Shown: piece by piece, positions 8,070-17,868 of the stretch
Layout: each line of letters begins with the position of its first letter
Position numbering within the stretch: the stretch's first letter is position 1
Assembly (NCBI RefSeq): GCF_001580015.1
Contig: NZ_LSZQ01000046.1
Location: 1 to 64,000 of the forward strand
DNA length: 64,000 nucleotides
Origin: Cephaloticoccus primus
Lineage (GTDB): Bacteria; Verrucomicrobiota; Verrucomicrobiia; Opitutales; Opitutaceae
Reading direction: 5' to 3'
The notes under the pieces: model-generated
The model's database searches: none
What the model was told of the DNA's origin: nothing
The model's input: only the letters and a program-made list of their open reading frames with translations
Position numbers and translations under genes: made by a program

Positions 8070-10214
8070 CTACACAGCACGGGGGCGGGGGGATGCGGAG
8101 ATACGCCCTTCTTTGTACAGTTCGCAGAAGAGCGGGATGCGTTGTTCCTGGTGGTTTCGCCCGAAGAGAAGGCGCAGTGAATTGGCGACGACGAGGAAGG
8201 TGCTGCCTTCGTGTGCGGCGACACCGAGCCACAGCGGCACGACGCCGTAGAGCGTGGCCAGCACCATGGCGCCAGCGACGCCCAGCGAGATGATGAGGTT
8301 TTGGCGGATCACGCCCACGGCGCGCTGGCTGAGCTTTAGTGCAGCGAGGAAGTTTTCTATCCGGTCGTGCATGAGGACGAGCTCGGCTTGCTCAAGCGCG
8401 GCGTCGCTACCGCGTGCGCCCATCGCCACGCCGACATCGGCAGCAGCCAGGCTCGGCGCATCGTTTACGCCATCGCCCAGCATCGCGATTTGGTGGCCCT
8501 CCTCACGCAGTGCCTGCACGGCGGCGACTTTTTGCTCCGGGGTGAGGCCCGCGCGGACTTCGCTGAGCCCGAGTTTGCGGGCCACGCTTTCGGCCGCAGG
8601 GCGGCGGTCGCCCGTCAGGATAATCGTCTTGAGCCCGCGGCGGCGCAGTGCCTGCAAGACGGGGCGCGACTCTTCGCGGACTTGATCGCGCAGGAGGATG
8701 CGCCCGAGCAGCCCGTCTTCGGTGCGCAGCCAGACTTCGCTGAGGTCGGCTTCGGTCGGCGGCAGTTGCTGCGCCCACCGGGCGAGCGCGTCGCTGGCGT
8801 CGTCGATCAACTCGCGACGGCCAAGACTGATCTGCCGGCGCGGCGATTGCGGCGAGTCGGGTGCAGCCTCCGCCGGCGACACGAGCGTAGCGCGCAGCCC
8901 TTGGCCCGTGAGCGACTCGAAGGCTTCGACCGCGCGCAGCGGCAGTTCCTGCGACTTGGCATGGCGGACAATGGCGCGGGCAATCGGGTGCTGCGAATTG
9001 GCCTCCAGCGCATAGGCCAGCTCCAGGACTTCGCGCTCGCGCCCTACAGGAAAACTCTCGCTGCGGACGACCGCGAGCTCGCCGGTGGTGAGCGTGCCCG
9101 TCTTGTCAAACGCGACTGCCGTAATCGTCGCCAAGCGCTCGATCGCTGCGCCTCCGCGGAAGAGCACGCCGTGGCGCGCCCCCCACGCAATCGCGGCCAA
9201 AATCGCCGAGGGGATCGAGAGCACGAGAGCGCAGGGACTGGCGACGACGAGCAGCGTCATCGCCCGATAAAAGGCCGAGCGGAGCTCCCCGGTGTTGGTA
9301 AACGCGGGCACGCCGAAGCCGAGCCAGAGCACGAGGAACAGTAGCGCCGAAGCCGCGATGACCGCGTAGGTGTAGCCGGGCCCAAACTTGTCGGTGAAGC
9401 GCTCGCTGGGCGCGCGCAGTTTTTGGGCAGTCTGGATCAGCCTGATGACTTTTTGCAGGGTGCTCTCGCTAGGGAGCCTGGTTACGGCGAAGTCTACCGC
9501 GCCCCAGAGGTTGAGCGTGCCGCTAAACACGCGGTCGCCGCGCGCCTTATCGACCGGTAGGGCCTCGCCCGTGAGCATTGATTCGTCGCTGGAGCTGGTG
9601 CCCGCGACGACCTCGCCATCGGCAGGGAAAACCGCGCCCGGCTTTACGCGGACGCGGTCGCCCACGCGCAATGCATCGACAGGGACTTCCGTCTCGTGGC
9701 CCGCGGCATCGAGCCGCAGCGCTTGCTTGGGGGCGGCTTTGAAGAGTGCGCTAATCTCGGACTGGGTGCGGTCGAGCGCGTAGCTCTCCATCGCGCCCGA
9801 GGTGGAAAAAAGAAACAGCAGGAGCACGGCCTCGCCCCACGCGCCGATGACTATCGCGCCGAGCGCGACGACGAGCATCAGGAAGTGGATGTCGATGTGG
9901 CGGCGCGCGCGGATGTTTTCCCAAGAGTCTTTGGCGGCATCCCATGCACCCGCACCGATGGCGCACAAATACAGCGCATGGCTCAACCAAGGCAGATCGG
10001 GTAGCGCGAGCTGCGCTGCAAAGCCCAGCAGCCCGAAGCCGCCGCAAGCCGCCGCGAGCGCCGTAAGCACGCGCCACTCGGAGCCGTGCGCATGCGCGTG
10101 CCCCGCGTGGGAGGGGGCGGAGGGCGAGGCGGAGTGCGCACCTGAATGCCTGTGCGCGGCGGAGTGCTCGTGAGCGTGAGACTGCGGATGGGTGTGCGAG
10201 AAGGTATCGGGCAT
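8070..10214 (-). CDS. P1B-4-type heavy-metal-translocating ATPase
   Basis: About 714 aa. A His-rich N-terminal tail (roughly residues 4-45, many H in HTHPQSHAHEH and HAGHAHAHG) replaces a classical metal-binding domain. Then come the A-domain MLTGEALP, the membrane motif SPC (in VASPCALVLSIPS), the phosphorylation site DKTGTLTTGE, TGDRRPAAE, the hinge GDGVNDAPSLAAADVG, and HEGST in the last helices. SPC together with HEG(G/S)T is the signature of P1B-4 pumps, which export Co, Zn or Fe(II); that assignment is family knowledge. ATG 10214 was chosen because the upstream frame runs into repeat copy C. It is divergent from the dinG-like gene. Confidence 0.9.
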   Translation of the reverse strand: MPDTFSHTHPQSHAHEHSAAHRHSGAHSASPSAPSHAGHAHAHGSEWRVLTALAAACGGFGLLGFAAQLALPDLPWLSHALYLCAIGAGAWDAAKDSWENIRARRHIDIHFLMLVVALGAIVIGAWGEAVLLLFLFSTSGAMESYALDRTQSEISALFKAAPKQALRLDAAGHETEVPVDALRVGDRVRVKPGAVFPADGEVVAGTSSSDESMLTGEALPVDKARGDRVFSGTLNLWGAVDFAVTRLPSESTLQKVIRLIQTAQKLRAPSERFTDKFGPGYTYAVIAASALLFLVLWLGFGVPAFTNTGELRSAFYRAMTLLVVASPCALVLSIPSAILAAIAWGARHGVLFRGGAAIERLATITAVAFDKTGTLTTGELAVVRSESFPVGREREVLELAYALEANSQHPIARAIVRHAKSQELPLRAVEAFESLTGQGLRATLVSPAEAAPDSPQSPRRQISLGRRELIDDASDALARWAQQLPPTEADLSEVWLRTEDGLLGRILLRDQVREESRPVLQALRRRGLKTIILTGDRRPAAESVARKLGLSEVRAGLTPEQKVAAVQALREEGHQIAMLGDGVNDAPSLAAADVGVAMGARGSDAALEQAELVLMHDRIENFLAALKLSQRAVGVIRQNLIISLGVAGAMVLATLYGVVPLWLGVAAHEGSTFLVVANSLRLLFGRNHQEQRIPLFCELYKEGRISASPRPRAV

Positions 10215-10304
10215 GGTTTCCGGTGCGCCGAAGTGGATGTGCGTGTTTCGAGGCAGAAGGCAACTTTCGCACCGCGCCAAAATATCACTACGCGCGGTGA
10301 GGCT

Positions 10305-10737
10305 GGAGGGCGGCCCTACGCGGGCAGCGGTGGCGTGGCGCCACGTGCCATTGAATTTGCGATTTTGCCCGTGCGCTACGCGCTCAAGCAAAATCGCAAA
10401 TTTACATGAACTCCCCCCTGTCGCGTTGCGACAGGGAATGAGGCATCAAACGCGACTGGGGGCGTAAACCCATTGGGGCGGATTTTTTTGATTAACGGAT
10501 AAATGTGCAGCACCGGACGAGGCCCAGTGAGGGCCTCGTCAGATAAGTCGGTCAACGACCGCAACCGGAGATCGGGTGTTTCCAACTGTGCCGTTTGTCT
10601 GTTGGCCGGAGCACCCAACAGACAAACGGCACAGTTGAATGGCAGGGGACACACGAGCCGCCAACGGGCGGCTCGCAAAATAAGAGGGTCTGCGACCCCG
10701 CCGCCCGCGCAGGGGAGTCTTCGACTCGTTTATTATG
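10305..10737 (-). repeat. Composite palindromic intergenic element, copy C
   Basis: Inverted relative to copies A, B and E. In plus order it holds GGTGGCG/CGCCACG, the long type-alpha hairpin (AATTTGCGATTTTG / CAAAATCGCAAATT), CCCTGTCGC/GCGACAGGG, a linker with a T7 run, GAGGCCC/GGGCCTC, GGTCAACGACC, and the M3 hairpin at 10584-10636. The M3 outer arms are ACTGTGCCGTTTG / CAAACGGCACAGT. It ends with GAGCCGCC/GGCGGCTC and GGGTCTGCGACCC. It lies between two divergent genes, so it probably overlaps the dinG promoter region. Confidence 0.82.
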
Positions 10738-10823
10738 CGCGCGGCTCGCCCTCCCGCCTGGCCGCGCGTCCTCGACTCTTTCGTTGCATGGCGGCGGCAG
10801 CCTCGGTTTGCCTCAGCGGTTTC

Positions 10824-12959
10824 ATGATTGGACTGCGCGACGACTCCGACTTTGGCCCGCCCCCGCCCTCACCGGAAGAAGCGGAGCACTTCGCATCGTT
10901 TGCCACACCGCCGCTGCCCAATCACGCGCAGGCGTTTACCGCACAGCTCTTCGCCGAGGGCGGTTGGCTGCAAGAGACACTCTCGCTTGAGCACCGCCCT
11001 GAGCAGGAGCAGATGGCGCGTGCAGCCGCAGCCGCGTTTGAGGGCGACGAGCCGCTGCTCTTTGAGGCGGGGACGGGCGTCGGCAAGTCGCTCGCCTACC
11101 TGCTGCCCGGGATCATCCACGCGGTGGATCAATCGCGCCAGTTGATCGTCTCCACGCACACGATCGCCCTACAAGAGCAGTTGCAAAAAAAAGACCTGCC
11201 GCTGTGCCGCCGCCTCTTTGAGGCCGTGCCCGAGCTCGCGCCCTACGCGGAATTCAAGGCCAGCGTGCTCCTGGGTAAGGCAAACTACCTGTGCACCACG
11301 CGGCTGGCGCGGGCCCTCGCTGATCGAGCTTCGCTGTTTGCCGACAGCGAATACGAGGAGCTCCAACGCATCGCCGAGTGGGCCAAGACCAGTACCGACG
11401 GGCTGCGCCATGAACTACAACCGCCCCCACGCCCTGAAGTCTGGGAAGCCGTCAACGCTGCCTCGGCCACCTGCTCGCGCAAAAACTGCGATCCCACGCG
11501 CTGCTTCTACCAGAGCGCCAAGGCGCGGCTGCGCTCCTCGCAAGTCATCATCGTGAACCACGCGCTGCTCTTCGCGCTGCTCAACGCTGGCGCGGGCCGC
11601 GCCCACGCGAGCACCACCGACAGCACCGCGCGCGGCGTACTCTATGCCGATGACTTCCTCGTCCTCGACGAGGCGCACACCGTCCCCGAGGTCGCCACGG
11701 AAAACTTCGGCCTCGCGCTCTCCAGCTACGGAGTGAACCGCGCGCTCTCTACGCTCTATAGCCCGAAAACCCAGCGCGGGCTCCTGCTCAAACTGGCGGG
11801 CGCCGAGGCGAAGCAGCTCGTGCTCGATGCGCTGGAGGCCGCCCGGCTGTTTTTCGAGTCGGTGCACCAGCAGTTTTTGACCGCGCGCGCGGTCGTCCGC
11901 GTGCGCGAACCGGAGACCGTTTCTCCGCTGCTCGACGGCCCGCTCGGCGCGCTGCACCGGCTCACCTTGAAGACCGCCGACAAGCTCGACGAAGGCCACG
12001 ACCGCGAAGAGCTGCTGGAGCAAGCCAACCGGATTCGCGCGATTCAAAAAAGCCTCAGCGAATGGCTCACACTCGGCGACTCCGGGCATGTGTACTGGGC
12101 CGAGCGCAGCGGGCGGCGGCAGACCATCGTCACGCTGCGCAGCGCGCCAATCGACGTCGCAGCCGAGCTGCGCAAACAGATTTTCAGCGGCGGCACGAGT
12201 GTGCTATGCACCAGCGCGACGCTCGCGATTGGCGGGAAGATGGAGCGCTTCGCGGCGCGCGTCGGGGTCGAGGCGGATGCGCCCAGCGTCGTCGTCGAAT
12301 CGCCCTTCGACTACGCGCGCTGCATGCACGTGTACGTCGCCAGCGATGTGCCCCTGCCCTCGCCGCAGGAGGCGCGGCTCGCCATCGAAGTGCTCAGCGA
12401 CTACGTGCGGTTTTGCACCGAACGGGTGAGCGGCGGCTCGCTCGTCCTGTTTACCAGCTATCACGACATGCGCGCCGTCGCCGCCGCCCTGGAGCCGATC
12501 TACGCGGCAGCGGGGCGCCCCTTTTTGATGCAAGGCCAGGACATGTCGCGCAGCGAGCTGGCCGAGCAGATGCGGGCAGCGGGCGATGCCGTACTCTTCG
12601 GCACCGACAGCTTCTGGACGGGGATCGACGTGCCCGGCGCCGCGCTCTCGCAAGTGATCCTCACGCGCCTGCCCTTTGACCCGCCCACGCACCCGATCAT
12701 CGAAGCCAAGTGCGAACACATCCGCGAGCGTGGCGGCACACCCTTCGTCGAGCTCACCCTACCCGATGCGCTGGTAAAATTTCGCCAAGGCGTGGGCCGG
12801 CTCATCCGCAGCGCGAGCGACCACGGCATAATCACGATCCTGGACTCCCGCGTCCTGGCGAAAAGCTACGGCAAACTTTTTCTGAACAGCCTGCCCACCC
12901 GCACCCACACCCGCATGACCCGCGCCACCCGCGACAGCATTTTCCCTATCGGCAGCTAG
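10824..12959 (+). CDS. dinG: DinG/XPD-family ATP-dependent DNA helicase
   Basis: About 711 aa, a superfamily 2 helicase. Walker A is EAGTGVGKS, and THTIALQEQLQ follows as motif Ia. A cysteine cluster (LCTT, then TCSRKNCDPTRC) fits the iron-sulphur domain, followed by VIIVNHALL, the DEAH box in VLDEAHTV, ALFGTDSFWTGIDVPG and the final QGVGRLIRS motif. DinG-type enzymes unwind 5' to 3' and resolve R-loops and damaged DNA. ATG 10824 and ATG 10788 are both plausible; the frame stays open to 10503 but that part is translated repeat copy C (CAVCLLAGAPNRQTAQ) and is rejected. Confidence 0.88.
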   Translation: MIGLRDDSDFGPPPPSPEEAEHFASFATPPLPNHAQAFTAQLFAEGGWLQETLSLEHRPEQEQMARAAAAAFEGDEPLLFEAGTGVGKSLAYLLPGIIHAVDQSRQLIVSTHTIALQEQLQKKDLPLCRRLFEAVPELAPYAEFKASVLLGKANYLCTTRLARALADRASLFADSEYEELQRIAEWAKTSTDGLRHELQPPPRPEVWEAVNAASATCSRKNCDPTRCFYQSAKARLRSSQVIIVNHALLFALLNAGAGRAHASTTDSTARGVLYADDFLVLDEAHTVPEVATENFGLALSSYGVNRALSTLYSPKTQRGLLLKLAGAEAKQLVLDALEAARLFFESVHQQFLTARAVVRVREPETVSPLLDGPLGALHRLTLKTADKLDEGHDREELLEQANRIRAIQKSLSEWLTLGDSGHVYWAERSGRRQTIVTLRSAPIDVAAELRKQIFSGGTSVLCTSATLAIGGKMERFAARVGVEADAPSVVVESPFDYARCMHVYVASDVPLPSPQEARLAIEVLSDYVRFCTERVSGGSLVLFTSYHDMRAVAAALEPIYAAAGRPFLMQGQDMSRSELAEQMRAAGDAVLFGTDSFWTGIDVPGAALSQVILTRLPFDPPTHPIIEAKCEHIRERGGTPFVELTLPDALVKFRQGVGRLIRSASDHGIITILDSRVLAKSYGKLFLNSLPTRTHTRMTRATRDSIFPIGS

Positions 12960-13150
12960 ATCGCCGAATACCTCAGGCTGCGCAAAAAGGGTTGGGCAAG
13001 TGGAGGATCCGAGGCGAGCGGTGGCGCCCCCAACGCTCCCCTCCCCCCGCGGTTTCTTTCAATTGGCGGCGAGTGGCCGCTGCCTGCGGATTCCAATTTG
13101 CGCGCCCCACACGTGGCCGTCCGTCCGTGGGGAAATTCCCTCGATGATCT

Positions 13151-14098
13151 TCAAGGGCGGCGTTGGGCGCGGAGGCGGTCGAGGAAGACGGCGACGATGA
13201 TTACAACGCCGATCATGATTTCCTGAAAATAGGTCGGCCAGCCCATCTGTTGTGAGCCGTTGCGCAGGACGGACATGATCAGCGCGCCGACCATCGTCCC
13301 CAGGATGCTGCCGGAGCCGCCGCTCAAGCTCGCGCCGCCGATGATCACCGCAGCGATGATGTCGAGCTCCAGCCCAATCGCGACTGTGGGGTCGCCCTGC
13401 CGCAGGCGCGCGAGCTGCATCAGGCCCGCCAGCCCAAAAAATGCGCCCGCCAGCGTGTAGATCAGCGCCTTGGTCAGCACGGTGTTTACCCCGCAAAGCC
13501 GCGCCGTCGCCTCGTTGGAGCCTATCGCAAATATCTGCCGCCCAAAGACGGTGCGCTGCATGAAAACGGCGACGGCAATCGCCAGTGCGACCGTCACCCA
13601 TGCACCGGGCGGCATGCTGAAGTCGAAGGGATCGGCCGTGGTCATCCACCCGTTAATCGCGGGGTTCGTGTAGTTCACGGTTTCGTTGTTCGCCATCCAC
13701 TTCCCGGCGCCACGCGCGATTCCCATCATGCCCAGGGTGATGATAAAGGGCGTCATCCGCAGGCCGGCGATTGCCGTCCCGTTGAGCGCACCGAGGAAGG
13801 CACCGCAGGCAATCACGGCGGGGACCATCAGCCAGGCCGACCAGCCCGCCTTCAGGCAGAGCGCACCGATAACGCTGCTCAGCGCGATGACCGAGCCCGC
13901 GCTCAGGTCGATGCCGCCGCTCACGATGATCAGCGTCATCCCCAGTGCGGCGAGCGCGACGATCACCGTCTGCGTGAGGATGATTTTAAAGTTGGGGACG
14001 GAGAGGAAGTATTCGCGCACTTCGCCCGGGATGGAGAACAAGACGATGACGAGGAGCAGGCCGAGGAAGGGGCCAAACTTGGCTAAAACTTTGTTCAT
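13151..14098 (-). CDS. Ribose-type sugar ABC transporter permease
   Basis: About 315 aa and 8-10 membrane segments, the BPD_transp_2 (RbsC/XylH/AraH) fold. Typical segments are VALAALGMTLIIVSGGIDLSAGS near the N-terminus, LRMTPFIITLGMM, the cytoplasmic coupling stretch AIGSNEATARLCGVN and the late GGASLSGGSGSILGT. It is the last gene of the operon formed by two binding proteins, the double ATPase and this permease. It should form a homodimer that imports a monosaccharide or related polyol; the exact substrate is not readable from the sequence. Downstream it is convergent with dinG. Confidence 0.92.
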   Translation of the reverse strand: MNKVLAKFGPFLGLLLVIVLFSIPGEVREYFLSVPNFKIILTQTVIVALAALGMTLIIVSGGIDLSAGSVIALSSVIGALCLKAGWSAWLMVPAVIACGAFLGALNGTAIAGLRMTPFIITLGMMGIARGAGKWMANNETVNYTNPAINGWMTTADPFDFSMPPGAWVTVALAIAVAVFMQRTVFGRQIFAIGSNEATARLCGVNTVLTKALIYTLAGAFFGLAGLMQLARLRQGDPTVAIGLELDIIAAVIIGGASLSGGSGSILGTMVGALIMSVLRNGSQQMGWPTYFQEIMIGVVIIVAVFLDRLRAQRRP

Positions 14099-14202
14099 GG
14101 CTCTTGTGGAGGGGGGATTTTAAAGGGTGCGAAAAATCGCGTGCGGTGAAAGTGCGAGTCCGGGTGAGCGAGAGGCAGTGAGCGCTGAGCGTGTGTGTGC
14201 TC

Positions 14203-15654
14203 TCAGCCGGAGACGCCGAGTGCGGCGCGCATCAGGTCGGGCTCCGTCCACTCGGCAGTGGGCTTGCACGCGACGACAGCGCCGCCGTGCATGACGGCGA
14301 TCCGGTCGCAGAGCCCGAAGAGCTCGGGCAGGTAGGAGCTGATCACGATGATGGCCTTGCCCTCCTTTGCCGCGAGCTCGGCGATCACTTCGTAAAGCTG
14401 CGCCTTGCTGCCGACGTCGATCCCGCGCGTGGGCTCGTCGAGGAGGAGCACCTCGGCAGGGTGCTCCAGCAGGCGGGCGAGAGCGACTTTTTGCTGATTG
14501 CCACCGGAGAGGTCGCCGACGGCTTGCTCGGACACGCGCGCCTTGATTCCCAAGGTGCCCAACCACGGCTCGGCCATGACCGACAAGCGGCGCGGGGGCA
14601 GGTAGCCCGCTACCCGGCTCAGCTTCGGGTACTTGGTCAGGCCGATGTTTTCGGCAATCGAGAGGCCCAGCATGAGGCCCTCTTCCTTGCGGTCTTCGCT
14701 CAGGAAGCCGACGCGCTCGCGCCAGCGTTTCCGCGGCGTGGGTTTTCCCGAAACTTGCCCGCTGGGATCGAGGCCGAAGTTTGCGCGCAAAAGCTCCGTG
14801 CGGCCCGCGCCGATCAGCCCCGCGATGCCGAGGATCTCACCCGCCCTCACCGTCAATGGGCCGCCCTCCCCCTCCAGTGTGAAGCGGGCTTCGCCGAGCG
14901 TGGCGCGGCGTTTCGGGTAGAGGTCGGACACGTCGCGGTCGACCATCATCTGCAAGATCTCGCTCTGCGGCGTGGCGGCCATATCGCCACTGCCCACGGT
15001 TTGCCCGTCCTTGAGGACGGTGTAGCGCTGGGCGACTTCGCGCACTTCTTCGAGGAAGTGGCTGATGTAGATGATGCTCACGCCCTCGGCGCGCAGTTGG
15101 GCGATGACCTCGAAGAGCTTGCGCGTATCAGCCTGCGTAAGGCTGCTCGTGGGCTCATCCATGATGAGGACGCGCGGGTTGGAGAGCAGCGCCCGGGCGA
15201 TCTCGATGATCTGCTGCTCGGCAATCGAAAACTCCGCCACAGGCCGCTCCAGGTCGAGGTGCTCGTGCGCGAGGCGGGCGAGTGCGCCGCGTGCACGCTG
15301 GCGAGCCGCGCGACGATCCACCCAGCCAAGACGGCTCGGCAGCGCGCCCAGGCCGATGTTTTCCCAAACATTGAGATGCGGCGCGAGGCTGAGCTCCTGG
15401 TAGATCATCGCCACGCCGTGCCTGCGCGCATCGAGCGTATCGGCGGGCCTGTACGCGCGGCCCTCCAGGGTCATCGTCCCGGCATCGGGCTGGATGACGC
15501 CGCTCAGGATCTTCATCAGCGTGCTCTTGCCCGCGCCGTTTTCGCCGATCAACGCGTGCACCTCGCCCGGGGCGATTTCGAGCGATACCCCGCCGAGCGC
15601 GCGGGTCGCGCCAAAGGATTTTTCGATACCCGCCAACCGTAGTCGTGAGGACAT
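14203..15654 (-). CDS. Sugar ABC transporter ATPase with two nucleotide-binding domains
   Basis: About 483 aa with two tandem ABC domains as in RbsA/MglA/XylG. The first half has Walker A GENGAGKST, the signature before EIARALLS and Walker B VLIMDEPTS. The second half has the degenerate loop GLIGAGRTE, in which Arg replaces the Walker A Lys, signature LSGGNQQKV and VLLLDEPTRGID. That asymmetric pattern is normal for the family. Start ATG 15654 gives the canonical N-terminus MSSRLRLAGIEKSFG; the longer frame to 15732 is unlikely. It lies between the binding proteins and the permease, all on the minus strand. Confidence 0.93.
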   Translation of the reverse strand: MSSRLRLAGIEKSFGATRALGGVSLEIAPGEVHALIGENGAGKSTLMKILSGVIQPDAGTMTLEGRAYRPADTLDARRHGVAMIYQELSLAPHLNVWENIGLGALPSRLGWVDRRAARQRARGALARLAHEHLDLERPVAEFSIAEQQIIEIARALLSNPRVLIMDEPTSSLTQADTRKLFEVIAQLRAEGVSIIYISHFLEEVREVAQRYTVLKDGQTVGSGDMAATPQSEILQMMVDRDVSDLYPKRRATLGEARFTLEGEGGPLTVRAGEILGIAGLIGAGRTELLRANFGLDPSGQVSGKPTPRKRWRERVGFLSEDRKEEGLMLGLSIAENIGLTKYPKLSRVAGYLPPRRLSVMAEPWLGTLGIKARVSEQAVGDLSGGNQQKVALARLLEHPAEVLLLDEPTRGIDVGSKAQLYEVIAELAAKEGKAIIVISSYLPELFGLCDRIAVMHGGAVVACKPTAEWTEPDLMRAALGVSG

Positions 15655-15750
15655 TTTTTTTGGGGAGAGGTTGAGGTGGTGAGTTTGAGCCGTGAGCCCA
15701 CTTGCCCGGGCTGGTGCGGGCAAGCAGCGCAAACGGGAAGAAAGAGGGGC

Positions 15751-16743
15751 CTACAAGTACTTATCGAGCGGCGGGTGCAGCAGGTCGTGGATTTCGGAAT
15801 CGTCCATATTTTCGGCAGTGATGAGAGTGCAGCCGGTGTCGATGAGCTTGGGCACTTCCTCTCCGCGCAGTTTGGCGACGGCCGTTTTTACGGCCACATA
15901 GCCCATGTTGAGCGGATCCTGGACGATGAGGCCCTGCAAGTCCCCCGCACGCAGTGCAGCGACGGACTGCTTGTCGGTGTCGAAGCCTACGTGCTTTACC
16001 TTGCCACCACCGCGGCCCACGTCGGCGAGTGCGAGGAGTGTTCCCGAAGTGCTGCTGTTGTTGGGCGTGAAGATGCCGTCGATCTGATGGCCGTAGCGGT
16101 TGATCAGGTTTTGGGCAGTGCGATAGGCCGTGTCGCGCGAGGGGCCAGCGTATTGGTCGCTGGATATGACCTCGATCCCGGGGAACTCCTTGATCGTATC
16201 GAGAAAGCCATTTACGCGCCCCTCGACACTCGTGGAGCCGGGCACGACGCGCACGACGACCACCTTCCCCTTTCCATTGAGCAGCTCGGCCAGGCGGCGC
16301 GCCGCGATCACTCCGCCCTGATAATTGTCCGTCGAGGCTTCGCTCACGTACACGTCCTTATCGAGCGTGGAGTCGATAAGGACGACGGGGATTTTCGCGC
16401 GGGTAGCCAGCTCGACCGAAGACACGAGGGCCGTGCCGTCCAGCGGAGCAAGCACGATCGCACTCACGCGGCGGGCCACGAAGTTCTCCATCACCTGGAT
16501 TTGCTGCTCGCGGTCATCCTCGCGAATCGGGCCCTTCCACATGATGTCCACGCGCACGCCCTGCTCGGCGAATTCGCGCTGCGCCTTTACCATGCCTGCA
16601 TTGGCACTTTTCCAATACTCATCGGTGGTGCCTTTGGGGACTCCGGCGATCCGGTAGCGCTCGGGGGCGGCGTGGATCACTGGCAGCAGGAGCGTAGAAA
16701 CGCAGAACGCGAGGAATGCAGCAGCGAGGGATGTTTTTTTCAT
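15751..16743 (-). CDS. Sugar-binding periplasmic protein (RbsB/LacI fold), paralog 1
   Basis: 330 aa with a signal peptide (MKKTSLAAAFLAFCVSTLLLP, cleavage near IHA). The mature sequence is a type I periplasmic binding protein: AGVPKGTTDEYWKS, the VLAPLDGTALV loop, the hinge STDNYQGGVIAARRLAELL, GIFTPNNSS, GFDTDKQSVAALRAG and the terminal LIDTGCTLITAENM. It is very similar, block by block, to the next gene upstream, with equal length. It delivers substrate to the ATPase/permease pair downstream. EYWKS and DIMWKGP near the binding cleft are shared with the paralog, so both may bind the same class of sugar. Confidence 0.92.
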   Translation of the reverse strand: MKKTSLAAAFLAFCVSTLLLPVIHAAPERYRIAGVPKGTTDEYWKSANAGMVKAQREFAEQGVRVDIMWKGPIREDDREQQIQVMENFVARRVSAIVLAPLDGTALVSSVELATRAKIPVVLIDSTLDKDVYVSEASTDNYQGGVIAARRLAELLNGKGKVVVVRVVPGSTSVEGRVNGFLDTIKEFPGIEVISSDQYAGPSRDTAYRTAQNLINRYGHQIDGIFTPNNSSTSGTLLALADVGRGGGKVKHVGFDTDKQSVAALRAGDLQGLIVQDPLNMGYVAVKTAVAKLRGEEVPKLIDTGCTLITAENMDDSEIHDLLHPPLDKYL

Positions 16744-16875
16744 GAATGGCTTGGTTTGGGGTTAGGGGAAATCTCGGCGCGGGCGAAGCAGGCAGCGGTG
16801 GCCGCATTTATGACGAGCAGCCATAGATCGGATTGGCGGAGCCTCGTTCCATGGCAGCTCCGCTTTTCCGTAATC

Positions 16876-17868
16876 TCACAGGTATTCTGAAAGCGGCGGG
16901 TGCAGCAGCGCGTCGACCTCCGGTGCATCCATGTTTTCGGCCGTGACCATCGTGCTGCCCGTGTCGATGACCTTCGGGAGCGGCTCACCGCGCAGCGCGG
17001 CGACGGCGCTTTTCACGCCGAGGTAGCCCATGTTGAGCGGGTCTTGCACGACGAGGCCCTGGATGTCGCCCGCGCGCAGCGCATCGACGAGCTGCGTCGC
17101 CGCATCGAAGCCCACGAGCTTCACGCGCCCGCCGGCCAGCCCCGCATCGCGCAGCGCGAGGAGCATCCCGACGCAGCTCGATTCGTTGGCCGCGAAAACG
17201 CCGTCCACCTCGCGTCCGTAGCGGTTGACCAGGTTTTGCGCCGAGCGGTACGCGGTGTCGCGAGTCGGGCCGCCGTACTGGTCGCTGGAGAGGACGCGCA
17301 TCTCGGGAAACTCCTTGGCAATCGTATCGAGAAAGCCCTGCTCGCGCAGGCCGGTGCCCATCGAGCCTGCGACCACGCGCAGCAAAATAACTTTCCCGCG
17401 ACCGCCAAGCAGCTCGGCCAGGCGGCGCGCGGCGATCACTCCGCCGTTATAATTGTCCGTCGAGGCCGAGCTTACCGGGATGTCTGACTCCAGGCCCGAG
17501 TCCACAAGGACGACCGGGATTTTCGCGCGCGCGGCGAGCTCTACTGGCGGCACGAGTGCGCGCCCATCAAGCGGTGCCAGCACAAGCGCATCGACCCGGC
17601 GGGCGACGAAGTTTTCCACCACCTGGATTTGTTGCTCGCGGTCGTCCTCGCGCAGCGGGCCTTTCCACATGATGTCGATCCTCGTGCCCTGCTCGGCAAA
17701 CTCGCGCTGCGCCTTCACGAGGCCAGCCTGCACCGATTTCCAAAACTCGTGGGAGGTGCCCTTTGGCACGACGGCGATTCGATAGCGGTCTTTCGTCGGC
17801 GCAGCGAACACGCTGGCACACAGCGCGAAGAGACCAAGCAGCAGCAAGGCAGGACGGCGTAGTTTCAT
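16876..17868 (-). CDS. Sugar-binding periplasmic protein (RbsB/LacI fold), paralog 2
   Basis: 330 aa with a signal peptide (LALLLLGLFALCASVFA-type core, cleavage before APTKD). It aligns with paralog 1 over its whole length without evident gaps: PKGTSHEFWKS, DIMWKGPLREDDREQQIQ, STDNYNGGVIAARRLAELL, GFDAATQLVDALRAG, IDTGSTMVTAENMDAPE. Differences lie in the stretches VLAPLDGRALVPPVELA and FAANESSCVGMLLA, which face the binding cleft in this fold, so altered sugar preference is possible. It is the first gene of the operon, with a near-perfect palindrome 95 bp upstream. Confidence 0.92.
   Translation of the reverse strand: MKLRRPALLLLGLFALCASVFAAPTKDRYRIAVVPKGTSHEFWKSVQAGLVKAQREFAEQGTRIDIMWKGPLREDDREQQIQVVENFVARRVDALVLAPLDGRALVPPVELAARAKIPVVLVDSGLESDIPVSSASTDNYNGGVIAARRLAELLGGRGKVILLRVVAGSMGTGLREQGFLDTIAKEFPEMRVLSSDQYGGPTRDTAYRSAQNLVNRYGREVDGVFAANESSCVGMLLALRDAGLAGGRVKLVGFDAATQLVDALRAGDIQGLVVQDPLNMGYLGVKSAVAALRGEPLPKVIDTGSTMVTAENMDAPEVDALLHPPLSEYL

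Noticed and set aside
10503-10823. Upstream extension of the dinG frame, and similar small ORFs in the repeat copies with peptides like QNRKFNGTWRHATAPR
   Set aside because: These are translations of the hairpins; the same peptides appear in several frames at unrelated loci. They are not genes, though automatic annotation may call them.
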